From NCBI GenBank assembly GCA_026002855.1, contig BPGD01000001.1, positions 2,178,001-2,242,000 on the forward strand: a DNA stretch of 64,000 nt. The letters run 5' to 3'. Source of the DNA: Bryobacteraceae bacterium. GTDB lineage: Bacteria > Acidobacteriota > Terriglobia > Bryobacterales > Bryobacteraceae. The translations under genes were made by a program, and so were the position numbers. The stretch's first letter is position 1, and each line of letters opens with the position of its first letter. Positions 54,601-63,288 of the stretch are shown one piece after another. The notes under the pieces were generated by a model. It was not told the origin of the DNA. It searched no databases and worked only from the letters and a program-made list of their open reading frames with translations.

Positions 54601-55578
54601 CAGGCGCAGCTTCAGAACGTCCGCCTACGCTATCCCGAAGGTGTGAGCAACACCGTGGATGCCGACCTAGCGCTCACCGGCTCCCTGTCGGCCAGCATTC
54701 TCTCCGGGGTCGTGACCGTGAAGCGCTCCGGCTTCATCGTTACCGGCGACGTCGGCAGCATGATGGGCGGCGTCTCGAACCCGCTGGCGGCGGCCACTCA
54801 GAACGAGTTCCTGCGCAATCTTCAGTTCGATGTCCGCCTGCGCAGCGCGCCGAATGCCGTTTTCATCACCTCCTACACGAGCGATCTCCAGCTCCAGGCC
54901 GACCTGCGCCTCCGCGGCAGTCCGGCCAAGCCCATTCTGCTCGGTTCCATTTACGCCAGCCAGGGCGAGGTCAACTTCTTTGGCAACCGCTACACCATCA
55001 GCCGCGGCGAAATCCTCTTCTACAACACCGCCGCCGTGCAGCCGCAGCTCGACCTGGACCTGGAAACGCGCGTCCGCGGCATCACCGTGTATCTCAATGT
55101 CAGCGGGCCGCTGTCACGGCTCAATGTGACCTACCGGAGCGAGCCGCCGCTGCAGTCGTCGGAGATCCTCGCGCTGCTGACCGTCGGAAGAACGCCGGCG
55201 GCGACCTCCACCTCGGTCGTGTCGAGCGACAGCATCCGCAGCCAGACGGTGATGGAAAAAAGCGCCGGCACGAGCACGCTGCTTGGCAGCGCGCTCACGG
55301 CCGGCATCAACAGCCGCACCGAGCGCTTCTTCGGTGCCTCCCGCCTGCGCATTGACCCGTCCAATGTCGGCGTCGATGCGCTGCCGCAGGCGCGCCTCAG
55401 CATCGAGCAGTCGATCTCGCGCGACGTCACCATCACTTTCATCACCAACCTGAACCGCTCCCAGCAGCAGGTGGTGCGGCTGGAATGGGACCTCTCGCGC
55501 CAGTGGTCGGTCATCGCCATCAAAGACGAGAACGGCGCCTTCGCCGTCGACTTCCTCTACCGCCGGAGGTTCCGCTGA
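51607..55578 (+). CDS. tamB: TamB-like translocation/assembly protein (AsmA/DUF490 family)
   Basis: 1323 residues: an N-terminal signal anchor (LAVAAATCLLILAGALAVL), a very long beta-rich body with repeated short strands (the AsmA-like groove) and the C-terminal TamB/DUF490 domain with SSEILALLTVGRTP and LRLEWDLSRQWSVIAIKDENGAFAVDFLYRRRF. It spans the periplasm, working with an Omp85 partner in lipid transport or autotransporter assembly. It sits directly downstream of one. No truncation is visible. Confidence 0.92.
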   Translation: MRARRRLAVAAATCLLILAGALAVLRSSWLAEQLRREAVRAVERGTGSRASLERLSIRWFPLAVRLEGFTLEGLRRDGEQPLFSSRAITARLAVSPFSSRPVRLKEVRVEQPRVSVYHRADGTTNLPRPKAPPRRETPVADLVRLRVGLLDLRNAHFELDDRPVDFSLVLDDFSLGLAFDYRRAQYRLELGASRARLPWRLEPALRLEAWLGTDEVRVTRGEARLGDSRVLFTGTVAGLRQPRVAIEYRAAVLLRDIALSPVRQGFAVSEGSARFAPGEPPRIEGSLRAEQLAWADEHVDVRRLEARGAFVWTPASLRIEPLDVQSPYLNWRGRLALENNRQLFLDGELLDSSLARLQAALRRPVTELDARVAGPVSVRLRLAPAGPQDAEVQAGVAVSPAEGAFPLEGSVNLLWRQACACAEFADSWLATRSLRASFRGVLGRRLEAGFYATSLQEVPALAAALGAGTKLEVPVSFDHGSVIGSARLEGPVEDLRISGSFTATNTVYEGIPLDRVQADVTIHSRRLEVPSFTLRQTAGRLSGSLSLGLRDWRPHAAGALRAAVQLERADIAQVLRLVKIDAGLRGAVAGTVALDGTLADPRGSLRLSVERAGWRQQELGRLSIAASLAPDGALQASMERNGTRLAAAGAWKRTGADARSGVLTLDASLTGFRTADYAMFRDLALPVDATFQGRARVRLRVEDGSPRLETLDGAVTAEEVRLGGTVLGPLRLESRTSDGALALEAALGARPSPLKLTATVGLSDKMPLEARAEWPAVQVALLHRLLADAKLAAPEAWPVSGAFDAELHARGDLAAPESLSGRLVIPRLELRPAPEELDRERPLPAELFLRNAGPLELDFDARAARVRQAHFTALETDIALSGSYEFDSPAPWNLEARGTANLAVLGSFYPEIIAAGSGRLRAVVRGPAAEPQVSGQMDIQKASVFLKGLPAGVEDIEGTIFFDRNRANIQKLTGTSGGGTLTISGFAGLTRGDLAFRLQAQLQNVRLRYPEGVSNTVDADLALTGSLSASILSGVVTVKRSGFIVTGDVGSMMGGVSNPLAAATQNEFLRNLQFDVRLRSAPNAVFITSYTSDLQLQADLRLRGSPAKPILLGSIYASQGEVNFFGNRYTISRGEILFYNTAAVQPQLDLDLETRVRGITVYLNVSGPLSRLNVTYRSEPPLQSSEILALLTVGRTPAATSTSVVSSDSIRSQTVMEKSAGTSTLLGSALTAGINSRTERFFGASRLRIDPSNVGVDALPQARLSIEQSISRDVTITFITNLNRSQQQVVRLEWDLSRQWSVIAIKDENGAFAVDFLYRRRFR

Positions 55579-55580
55579 CC

Positions 55581-55877
55581 ATGCGGCTGCGCGCCCATCA
55601 GAACAAGCTGAAGATCGAACACTCGATCCTTGACGGCCTGCGCGCCGTGCTGGAACGGCTGGCGGCCGATCCGGACATCCGCGCCATCATCCCCGGCGTC
55701 ATCCGGCCCGTGCGGGACGCCAGAGGCACGGTGCGCATCCGCGTCACCGTTCCGGTGCAGAACGGATGGAAGGCGATCGCGTTGGCCGCTGGCGCCCGCC
55801 AGGAGCTCTTCATCAGCACCGCGCTCGGGCAGGCGGAGCTTGAGCGGCGGATCGAAGCAGCTCTTCGCGGGCGCTGA
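55581..55877 (+). CDS. Small DUF2103-like protein
   Basis: 98 residues, no signal peptide. The pattern HSILDGLRAVLERLAADPDI, then IIPGVIRP and a following RVTVPVQNGWK strand resembles DUF2103 metal-binding-like proteins. It lies 2 nt after the tamB stop and is probably the last gene of the envelope operon. Its link to envelope assembly is positional only. Confidence 0.6.
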   Translation: MRLRAHQNKLKIEHSILDGLRAVLERLAADPDIRAIIPGVIRPVRDARGTVRIRVTVPVQNGWKAIALAAGARQELFISTALGQAELERRIEAALRGR

Positions 55878-56029
55878 CCGGCCTGGCGTTTTTCCCGGCT
55901 CCGCCCCCAATTCGGGCGCTTCATTCTCCTGGAAAAGTAACATACGAACGGGAATTGCTCAGGACGAACTTCGGCCGCATTTTATCGGCGGCATGTAAAA
56001 AAAGACCAGCCAAAACGCCACGTGGCGCG

Positions 56030-59000
56030 TCAGAATTCGCACAGCGTTTCCACCCACGCGGCCGAGCCCTCCCGCAGCCAGCCGTCCAGTTGCGCCACCT
56101 CCTTGAGCTGTTGGCCGCGGCGCCGTTCGACGGCGGCGTAGGCGCAGTGCCAGTCCGGCAGCGCGGTCATGTCGCCCCAGATCCTTTCGTACTGGCTCAC
56201 CGGATAGATGTCTTCCTGGCCCTTGCCCCAGCGCCTCTTCACGTCCTTCAGCGTCACGTAGGCCGGCATGCGCGCCGCCATGCGCCGCACCGCCTCGCGG
56301 CACCGGCCTGCGTCGGCCAGGTCTCCGCGCGCGAGGCCGAAGACCGCCAGCAACGCGTCAATCGTGATCCACATCGTGTTGGTGTTGTACCAGGTGAGTT
56401 CGAACTCCAGCCGCTCCTCGGGCAGGGCCAGCCCTTCGACGAGCCGCAGGCGCCCGTCGACGCGCGCCAGCCCGCCGCCGCGGTCCTCCATCTCGCGCGC
56501 GATCACCTCGCAGGTCATCGCCGCGCCGCTGTCGATGTGCAGGCCGAGCAGCGCCGGGTCTGCCCACGCGCCCAGCGTGTCGATGTTGTGCAGCAGCAGG
56601 TAGCGCAGGCCAGGGCGTTCTTCCAAGAGCCGGTGCAGCACGCCATTGAGAAGCAGATTCGGGATCTCATACCAGTGTCCCACCGGATGGACGCACTGCG
56701 CGGGAACGTTGTCCGTGTAGTCAGCGCCCTCGCCCGCCTGGATGGCCCACTGGATGAGCGCCGCCCGGGCGCTCTCGCGCACCTTCTGTTTCTGCTCGTC
56801 CAGCAACTGCTGGGGCATTTCCTCCCAGGCGAAGCGCAGGTCGCGCGCCATCGGAATCAGGCGCAGCCCGATGGACCGGCCGGCCGAGAGCGCGACGCGG
56901 CCCGTGTATCCGTAGAAATTCTCGCGGCGCAGCCAGGATTCGATGGGCCCGTGCGTCATGAAGCTCGTGGTAAAAACGTGCACCGGGCCCGTGCCGAAAT
57001 GCCGCATAGTATTCCGGCTCTTTGCGAGATGAATTTCCAGAAAATTCCGCCAGCGGCCGCGCATCTTTACGAACGGGTTCAGCGCCTTCACCACGCCCGC
57101 CCCGCGCGTCCAGCGCGTGCCCATGCCGCCAGCCAGGGTGACGATGGCCAGCGAGCCGGCGGCAAGGGCCTCCTCTCCCAGGTGCCGCAGATGGGCGGGA
57201 AGCCCGCGTCTGGTGTCCGTGACGTCTCCCTCCCTGGCGTCTTCGATGCGCGTGGAAACCGGCAGCCGGTTCTGCGCCAGTCCGATGCGGCCGCTGCGCA
57301 GGTCGGCGCGGATCTTTTCGTGCTGGACGGGGTCGAACCCGTTGGCGGCGAGCAGCTCTTCCAGCGCCTGGCGGCTGGCGCCGGCGGCCGCATCGGCGGC
57401 GGGCAGCAGCCGTTCAAACAGCGCGTGGGCCATGCCGCTCCAGGCCTCGCGCGAGCGGCAGGCGGCGGCAAAGGCCTCCAGCTCGCGCCGCGCGCCCGCC
57501 GTCAGCGCACGCGCCTCGCGCCGCAGCAGCGACGGCGCGCGCAGCGTATAGTAGCCGGGCGGCATCAGCGCGTCCGCGCCGGCGTGCAGCTCCGCCCAGG
57601 TGCCCCGCTCGTTGATGGCAAATTCATAGACCACCGGATCCATGGCGAACGGCACGCCGCGTTCGAGCTCGCGCTTCGTTGCAAGGAGAATCTCGCCCAG
57701 CGTGTCGCGCCCCGTGGCGGCGGCTTCCGGGTCGAGCAGGAATCCCATGCCGCCGCCCGCCATGCCTCCCAGCATCCAGAAGCCCCAGTAGCCTTCGCCG
57801 AACGCGCGCCGCGCGCGGGCGATGAGCAGGTCCGTGTAGTGATTGCCGGCCCAGGGGATGATGGTCTGGATCGGCCCGTCGAAGTTGCGCTGCGTGCAGG
57901 CGCCCAGGCCGCGGATGTCGCCGCGTTTCAGGCATTGGATGATTTCGTCAAGCAGCACGCCTGCCTCCAGCCGCGCCTTCCACTCGGCCTCCAGCCGCAG
58001 CAGGTATTTTTCGGTGACCATTTCCAGCACCGGTCCCACGTCCTGGGCCATGCCGCCGTGTACAAGCACGAGGCTCTGCTGGAGCCTCTGCCGCGTGTCT
58101 GGAGTGATCTCCTCCGGTGAAAAAACCCGATGGCGCGGCAGCAGGCAGCCGCGGCTGATGCCGAACTCGACGTCTCCTTCACCGGCGCGCACGCCCTCGA
58201 TCAGCTTCATGCCCGGCCAAACGCCGCCCGAGTCCTGCCAGCCGCCTCCGCTGCCGCCGAGCCATTCGCCGAGAATGGCGCGCGCGGCCACCGTGCGCCG
58301 TTCGTCCTCTTCCAGGCCTCCGGTGAGCCGGCGGATCTGTCCGGTGGCGCGCATGCAGGCGGTGATCAGGCAGGCCAGCAGGCTGGTGGAAACGGCCAGG
58401 CGCGAACCCTTCGGAATGTCATTGACGCGGCTGACCAGTTCGACGCCCAGCCCGCGGCGGCCGGTGAGCCTTTCGAGCAGCCCGGCCAGATCGAGGCCGC
58501 TGCCCTCCATGCCCGGCGGTACCAGCCCGGCGGCAATCACCGCGGCCTTCAGCAGTCCGAGATAATCGCGGGCGAAGTCGAAGACCTCGGCGGCGGAGCG
58601 GATCTCCGTCTCCGCGCCCAGGTCGACGCTCACCAGCCGCAGGACCGGCTCGTCGATGACACGCAGGGACGCCTCGACCGGGGGCCTCGGGCCGCCCGCG
58701 CCGCGCACGGCGAGGTCGATGGATGTGTTGAAGACGCGCGCCCCTTCGGGATAGTCCATCCCGAGGAAGAAGATGTCGCTCCAGGCGCTGTGGGAAAAGT
58801 CCATCCGCACGGGCGTCGATTCGCGGAGCACCGGGTACAGGCCCGTATGCGGGTCCGGCGCGAGCAGCTCGCGGCGCAGGCGCAGCGGATCGTCGAAGGG
58901 ATGGCCGGTGCGGAACATCCATTGGTTGCCGCGGGTGCTGCGCACGCTGCGGCGCACCTGGTCGGCGAGGGTCTGGAAGCCCAGCCCGCGGTAGGCGGCC

Positions 59001-59350
59001 GCCAGCGCGCTCGAAAGCGCCGCGCTCGGGCCGTGCCGCTGCTGCGCGGCTAGGAATTCGCGGATTGCTTCCTCAAAGCGGCGCTCCAGCAGATGAAGAT
59101 AACCGGAAAACGGAATGCGGCCTTCAGCGCGCACGCCATCGCGGAAGGGCAGATGAAAGCGGTGGATCGAGTGGAGAAAGAACAGCGCACGCACGCGCTC
59201 GTAGAGGTTGTCCGAGCGGAGACGGAACGCCTCCAGCGCGGCGCATTCCTCCATCAGTTCAGCCGCGCCGAGCGGCCGGCAGAGTGCGTCGAGCGGCTGG
59301 TTGCGGATCTCTTCCCTGTCCGCGACGATCACCGGGACCAGCCGGTTCAT
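56030..59350 (-). CDS. Fusion of a fucokinase-like GHMP kinase and a UDP-sugar pyrophosphorylase
   Basis: 1106 residues. After an N-terminal helical/TPR-like part (to ~165) comes a GHMP kinase like fucokinase [38 protein letters not shown] (ATP loop), [19 protein letters not shown]. From about 710 on is a UDPGP-type nucleotidyltransferase: [37 protein letters not shown] and [11 protein letters not shown]. Together they could phosphorylate a sugar at C1 and activate it as an NDP-sugar. In FKP and plant FKGP the domains are in the opposite order. Its stop is alone; its start overlaps the GalU-like gene (ATGA). Confidence 0.85.
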   Translation of the reverse strand: MNRLVPVIVADREEIRNQPLDALCRPLGAAELMEECAALEAFRLRSDNLYERVRALFFLHSIHRFHLPFRDGVRAEGRIPFSGYLHLLERRFEEAIREFLAAQQRHGPSAALSSALAAAYRGLGFQTLADQVRRSVRSTRGNQWMFRTGHPFDDPLRLRRELLAPDPHTGLYPVLRESTPVRMDFSHSAWSDIFFLGMDYPEGARVFNTSIDLAVRGAGGPRPPVEASLRVIDEPVLRLVSVDLGAETEIRSAAEVFDFARDYLGLLKAAVIAAGLVPPGMEGSGLDLAGLLERLTGRRGLGVELVSRVNDIPKGSRLAVSTSLLACLITACMRATGQIRRLTGGLEEDERRTVAARAILGEWLGGSGGGWQDSGGVWPGMKLIEGVRAGEGDVEFGISRGCLLPRHRVFSPEEITPDTRQRLQQSLVLVHGGMAQDVGPVLEMVTEKYLLRLEAEWKARLEAGVLLDEIIQCLKRGDIRGLGACTQRNFDGPIQTIIPWAGNHYTDLLIARARRAFGEGYWGFWMLGGMAGGGMGFLLDPEAAATGRDTLGEILLATKRELERGVPFAMDPVVYEFAINERGTWAELHAGADALMPPGYYTLRAPSLLRREARALTAGARRELEAFAAACRSREAWSGMAHALFERLLPAADAAAGASRQALEELLAANGFDPVQHEKIRADLRSGRIGLAQNRLPVSTRIEDAREGDVTDTRRGLPAHLRHLGEEALAAGSLAIVTLAGGMGTRWTRGAGVVKALNPFVKMRGRWRNFLEIHLAKSRNTMRHFGTGPVHVFTTSFMTHGPIESWLRRENFYGYTGRVALSAGRSIGLRLIPMARDLRFAWEEMPQQLLDEQKQKVRESARAALIQWAIQAGEGADYTDNVPAQCVHPVGHWYEIPNLLLNGVLHRLLEERPGLRYLLLHNIDTLGAWADPALLGLHIDSGAAMTCEVIAREMEDRGGGLARVDGRLRLVEGLALPEERLEFELTWYNTNTMWITIDALLAVFGLARGDLADAGRCREAVRRMAARMPAYVTLKDVKRRWGKGQEDIYPVSQYERIWGDMTALPDWHCAYAAVERRRGQQLKEVAQLDGWLREGSAAWVETLCEF

Positions 59351-60204
59351 CCGCGTCCTCCTTCCTGGGCCGGCTGCATCGCGAGCAGCTCCACCAGGCC
59401 CGCGAGGATCTCCGCGCGGTCCGTGCCCGCCAGCGCCAGCGCGAGTTGCGCATACAGCAGTCCGTAACGCGCGCCGAGGTCATAGCGGCGGTCCGTCATC
59501 TCCAGCGCAAGATAGCGCTCCTTCTGCGCAAGCAGCGCCAGTGCGTCCGTCACCGGACGCCCGGCCCCGTGGTCCCTCATGATCTGTTCCACCAGCTCCA
59601 TCACCAGTGGCGTGAAGACGTGCATGCCGAAGAAGCACAGATACTGGCCTGCGCGTAGTCCGGGCACGAAGAGTTTCTGCTCGGCTTCCGTGGGCGTGGG
59701 CTTTTCGAGCACCGCGTCGATGCGATACAGCCCTTCGCGGCCGGGCACGCGCGCCCCGCCGACGGCGCCGAACTGCGTGAGCTGTCCCTCGCGCGTCGCC
59801 TGCACCGCCGAGACCGCGCACTTCTCCTGCTGCGCTACCCCCACCAGCCGGGCCGCGCAGCTCGCGCTGCCGCGGCTCACGTACAGGTGATCGCCCACCA
59901 TGTGCAGGAACGGCTCGCCGGCGGTGAACTGCCGCGCGCAACAGAGAGCGTGAGCGTAGCCGCGCGGCTCGGGCTGGGCGATGAAGCGCACGCGCGCGGC
60001 ATGCTCGCCCGCGGCGGCGGCATAGACGGGCTCGTCGCCCGGAAAGACGATGACGGCGATCTCTTCCATGCCCGCGCGTGCGGCTTCTTCAAGCAGGATG
60101 GCCAGCACGCTGCGCTCCACGCCGTCGCGGTCGACCAGCGTCTGTAACGGCAGCCGCCGCTGCGACGGCGCGGCGGCGGTGAGGACACACTTCCTGACGC
60201 GCAT
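59347..60204 (-). CDS. Divergent GalU-like nucleotidyltransferase
   Basis: 285 residues with a nucleotidyltransferase fold, but the usual G-x-G-T-R-x(n)-P-K signature is altered: [20 protein letters not shown]. Retained features: [11 protein letters not shown] (as in GalU), HMVGDHLYV metal-binding Asp, and [14 protein letters not shown]. It may act on a special sugar-1-phosphate or have lost catalysis. Coupled by ATGA overlap to the kinase-pyrophosphorylase fusion, so both probably work in one sugar-activation step. Divergent from ybaK with 23 nt between. Confidence 0.8.
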   Translation of the reverse strand: MRVRKCVLTAAAPSQRRLPLQTLVDRDGVERSVLAILLEEAARAGMEEIAVIVFPGDEPVYAAAAGEHAARVRFIAQPEPRGYAHALCCARQFTAGEPFLHMVGDHLYVSRGSASCAARLVGVAQQEKCAVSAVQATREGQLTQFGAVGGARVPGREGLYRIDAVLEKPTPTEAEQKLFVPGLRAGQYLCFFGMHVFTPLVMELVEQIMRDHGAGRPVTDALALLAQKERYLALEMTDRRYDLGARYGLLYAQLALALAGTDRAEILAGLVELLAMQPAQEGGRG

Positions 60205-60214
60205 ACACCCTGTG

Positions 60215-60220
60215 TACCAT
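60215..60220 (+). promoter_or_regulatory. -10 box (TACCAT), leaderless-type promoter of ybaK
   Basis: TACCAT ends 7 nt before the ATG at 60228. No SD. Confidence 0.45.
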
Positions 60221-60227
60221 CGAATCG

Positions 60228-60710
60228 ATGTCCGCGCCGAAGACCAACGCCATGCGGCTGCTTGACAGTCTGGGCGTCGAATACGAAGTGCGAACCTACG
60301 AAGTGGACCCGGACGATCTCTCCGCCGAGTCGGTGGCGCGCAGCATCGGCTTCCCGCTCGAGCAGACGTTCAAGACGCTGGTTGTGCGCGGAGACATCCA
60401 CGGCGTCTGTCTCGCCGTGCTGCCAGGCAACGCCGAACTCGACCTGAAGGCGCTGGCGCGCGCCACCGGCGACCGCCGCGTGGAAGTGGTCCCCCTGAAA
60501 GAAGTGCAGCCGCTCACCGGCTATGTGCGCGGCGGAGTGACGGCGCTGGCCTGCCGGAAGGACTACCCCGTCTACCTGGACGAGTTCGCGCAGCTCTACG
60601 ACCGCATCTCCGTCTCCGCCGGCGCGCGCGGCATCCAGATCCTGCTCCGGCCGGAGGACTACGTCCGCGCCACCGGCGCCATTTACGTCTCCATCGCGAA
60701 GGACCGCTGA
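60228..60710 (+). CDS. ybaK: Cys-tRNA(Pro)/Cys-tRNA(Cys) deacylase YbaK
   Basis: 160 residues, YbaK/EbsC family: hydrolyses mischarged Cys-tRNA(Pro). Typical features are [31 protein letters not shown] with the conserved Lys, [22 protein letters not shown] and [11 protein letters not shown]. All the conserved residues seen in the family core are present. Leaderless-type start. Confidence 0.94.
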   Translation: MSAPKTNAMRLLDSLGVEYEVRTYEVDPDDLSAESVARSIGFPLEQTFKTLVVRGDIHGVCLAVLPGNAELDLKALARATGDRRVEVVPLKEVQPLTGYVRGGVTALACRKDYPVYLDEFAQLYDRISVSAGARGIQILLRPEDYVRATGAIYVSIAKDR

Positions 60711-60724
60711 GGCGTGGCCAGGCG

Positions 60725-61618
60725 TCACACGGCGCCGAGGTGCGTGGCGAGCAGCCGTGCCAGCCGTGCGATCAGCAGCAGCCCGGGGTTGTCTTCGGTC
60801 CAGTCCGGCTGCTTCATGCCGTCAACGGTGATCGCCATTGCCACCTTCCCCTTTGGCGTGGTGACGATGCCGACGTCCGAACGGAGTGCGTCCAGCGCCC
60901 CGCTCTTGCTGGCCACCCTGAATTCGGACAGCTTCCGCCCGATGCCGTCTTTGTACTGCTGCCGTTCGAGGATCGCCAGCATCTCGCGCGAGTCTTCAGC
61001 GGAAACGACCCTCCCCTGATCGAGCAGCGCGAGCAGCTCCACCATCTCGCGCGATGTGGAGACTCCCAGGCCGAAGCGGCGATTCTCCTCGAGCAATCCG
61101 GCCCGGCTCCACCCGGAAGGCGCCTTGAGGTCGACGCCATCGCCGCGCACCTTGCGCAGCGCGCGCGTCTGCCGCAGGCCAAGCGAATCGAGAAAATCAT
61201 TCACGGCGTCGGCGGAGACGCGGTCGAGAACAAGGTTCGTGGCGGTGTTGTCGCTGACGACGATCATCAGCCGCACCAGGTCGCGCAGCGGCAGTTTCAG
61301 ACCGGCCGACAGTTCGACAAGCACGCCGGAACCGGACACCTTGTCCTGTTCGCGCAGTTCGATGAGTTCGTCCCAGCGGGCCTGGCCGGCGCGGACCTTG
61401 TGAAAGACGGCGGCCATGATCGGCAGCTTGATGGTGCTGGCCGTGCGGACGCGCTCGTTTTCCCGGTGGCCGACCGAGGCGCCGCTCGTGAGGTTGCGGG
61501 CGTAAAAGTACACTTCAGCGTCCAGCAACCGGATTTCGCGCTGGATCGCGTCTGGCAGCTCCGGCGGTGCGAGGGCCGCGGCGGGGAGGCTGAGGAACGT
61601 TCTTCGGCGCAGGGCCAT
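60725..61618 (-). CDS. Exported class A beta-lactamase-like serine hydrolase
   Basis: 297 residues with a Tat-like N-terminus (LRRRTFLSLPAAALAPP). Penicillin-recognising fold: catalytic STIK (SxxK), VSDN (SDN) and KSG (KTG-like). The class A ExxxN (Glu166) deacylation motif is not evident between SDN and KSG, where the sequence reads LEENRRFGLGVS. So it may be a slow or non-beta-lactamase hydrolase rather than a resistance enzyme. Stands between ybaK and the thioredoxin-like gene. Confidence 0.85.
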   Translation of the reverse strand: MALRRRTFLSLPAAALAPPELPDAIQREIRLLDAEVYFYARNLTSGASVGHRENERVRTASTIKLPIMAAVFHKVRAGQARWDELIELREQDKVSGSGVLVELSAGLKLPLRDLVRLMIVVSDNTATNLVLDRVSADAVNDFLDSLGLRQTRALRKVRGDGVDLKAPSGWSRAGLLEENRRFGLGVSTSREMVELLALLDQGRVVSAEDSREMLAILERQQYKDGIGRKLSEFRVASKSGALDALRSDVGIVTTPKGKVAMAITVDGMKQPDWTEDNPGLLLIARLARLLATHLGAV

Positions 61619-61659
61619 GCCGCCATGATACCGGCCGCCGCGGCGGGCCGTGCCGGCGG

Positions 61660-62199
61660 CTATTTCCGCCCGCTCCTGCCGGAGGAGGTTTCCGCCAGCA
61701 GTTTGTCGAGGATCCGGAAGAGTCCGTCGCCTTCAAAAACGTTCTTCCGCGTCTCGTCGTAGACCAGATCTTCGCGGATGATGCCTTCGGGGTCGACGAC
61801 CAGCAGCGTGGGCAGCTTGATGGTCGGATTCTGCGGGGTGATCTGAAGCATCGCCGCCACGGCCTGACCGAAGTCGAACAGGATCGGATAGGAGACCTTC
61901 TGGCGGGCCACGAAGCTCGCCACGGTCTGCTGATTGTCCGGAGGATTGACGATGGCGAGGATGCGGATGCGGTCACCGTAGCGTTCTCTCGCCTTTTCGA
62001 GCGTCCTGGCGAACGGAATGCAGTGTGGGCAGTCCGTTTTCATGATGTCGATCAGCAGGACCTTGCCGCGGTAATCGAGCACGTCGTGGTAGCGGCCCTG
62101 CGAGTCCGGCAGGGTGAAGCTGGCCACGCGTTTTCCGGCGAGCGGACCGGCCCAGAGGCTGGAGCACAGCAGCGTCAGGGCAGTGAAAAGGGTTCTCAT
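61660..62199 (-). CDS. Exported TlpA/redoxin-family thioredoxin-like protein
   Basis: 179 residues. Signal peptide ([15 protein letters not shown]), then an AhpC/TSA/TlpA-type thioredoxin fold with active-site [10 protein letters not shown] (CxxC) and the cis-proline in [11 protein letters not shown]. Likely a periplasmic disulfide or cytochrome-c-maturation reductant. Its ATG overlaps the mtnA stop by 4 nt (ATGA), an unexpected pairing with a cytosolic salvage enzyme. Confidence 0.9.
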   Translation of the reverse strand: MRTLFTALTLLCSSLWAGPLAGKRVASFTLPDSQGRYHDVLDYRGKVLLIDIMKTDCPHCIPFARTLEKARERYGDRIRILAIVNPPDNQQTVASFVARQKVSYPILFDFGQAVAAMLQITPQNPTIKLPTLLVVDPEGIIREDLVYDETRKNVFEGDGLFRILDKLLAETSSGRSGRK

Positions 62200-63245
62200 T
62201 GGCGGACCTCCTCGGGCCGCGCTGCGGCCAGCGCGGGCAGGCTCTCTTCAAAGGGCGGGCGTGCGACGCCCCGTTCGGTAATGATGGCGGTGATGTAGCG
62301 CGCCGGCGTCACGTCAAAGGCGGGGTTTTCCACCTCGACGCCCTCCGGCGCCAGCGGCACGCCGAACACATGGGTCACCTCGGCCGCAGGCCGCTGCTCG
62401 ATGGGAATGGCATCGCCGGAAGCGAGCGTCAGATCCAGCGTCGAGATGGGCGCGGCGACATAGAACGGCACGTTGTTTTCGCGGGCGAGCACGGCCACCG
62501 AATACGTCCCGATCTTGTTGGCCGTGTCGCCGTTGCGGGCGATGCGGTCCGCGCCCACAATGACGCAGCCGATGCGCCCGGACTTGAGAAAGTGTCCGGC
62601 CATGTTGTCGGTGATCAGCGTCACCGGGATGCCGTCCTGCATGAGTTCCCACGCGGTGAGCCGCGCGCCCTGAAGAAACGGCCGCGTCTCATCGGCGAAG
62701 ACGTGGACGCGCCGGCCCGCCTCGACGGCCGCGCGGATCACGCCCAGCGCGGTGCCGTAGCCGGCGGTGGCGAGCGCGCCGGCGTTGCAGTGCGTCAGTA
62801 CCGATCTTCCGTCCGGAACCAGCGGGGCGCCGTGCGCGCCGATGGCCCGGTTGGTGGCGATGTCCTCTTCGTACACGCGCAGTGCCTCTTCGACAAAGGC
62901 GGCGCGGATCTGCTCCATGGGCCGGCCGCGTATCGCCTCATAGAGCCGCTGCATGCGCTCAATCGCCCAGAACAGGTTCACCGCCGTGGGCCGCGTGGCC
63001 GCCAGCGCCGAACAGATCTTCGGAAACTCCCGCTCCAGCTCTTCGGCCGGAGTGCCCAGGACGCCCAGCGCCACGCCCATCGCCGCGGCCACGCCGATGG
63101 CCGGCGCCCCGCGCACCACCATGTGGCGGATGGCGTCCGCCACCTCCGCATAAGTCCGGCAGGTGACGAACTCCACCGTTCGCGGCAGCTTCGTCTGATC
63201 GATCATGACGACGCCTTCGGGCGTCCACTTCACTGTTTCCACCAT
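62196..63245 (-). CDS. mtnA: Methylthioribose-1-phosphate isomerase
   Basis: MtnA, 349 residues: isomerises 5-methylthioribose-1-phosphate to the ribulose form in methionine salvage. Motifs: [40 protein letters not shown] with the catalytic Cys, [19 protein letters not shown] and the conserved Asp in [19 protein letters not shown]. The frame opens earlier at 63326, but the family N-terminus starts at the ATG at 63245. Other salvage genes are not in the window. Confidence 0.95.
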   Translation of the reverse strand: MVETVKWTPEGVVMIDQTKLPRTVEFVTCRTYAEVADAIRHMVVRGAPAIGVAAAMGVALGVLGTPAEELEREFPKICSALAATRPTAVNLFWAIERMQRLYEAIRGRPMEQIRAAFVEEALRVYEEDIATNRAIGAHGAPLVPDGRSVLTHCNAGALATAGYGTALGVIRAAVEAGRRVHVFADETRPFLQGARLTAWELMQDGIPVTLITDNMAGHFLKSGRIGCVIVGADRIARNGDTANKIGTYSVAVLARENNVPFYVAAPISTLDLTLASGDAIPIEQRPAAEVTHVFGVPLAPEGVEVENPAFDVTPARYITAIITERGVARPPFEESLPALAAARPEEVRQ

Positions 63246-63288
63246 GGGGAAAATTCCATTGAACCATGCGGCCGCGGCCGAGCGCCCG

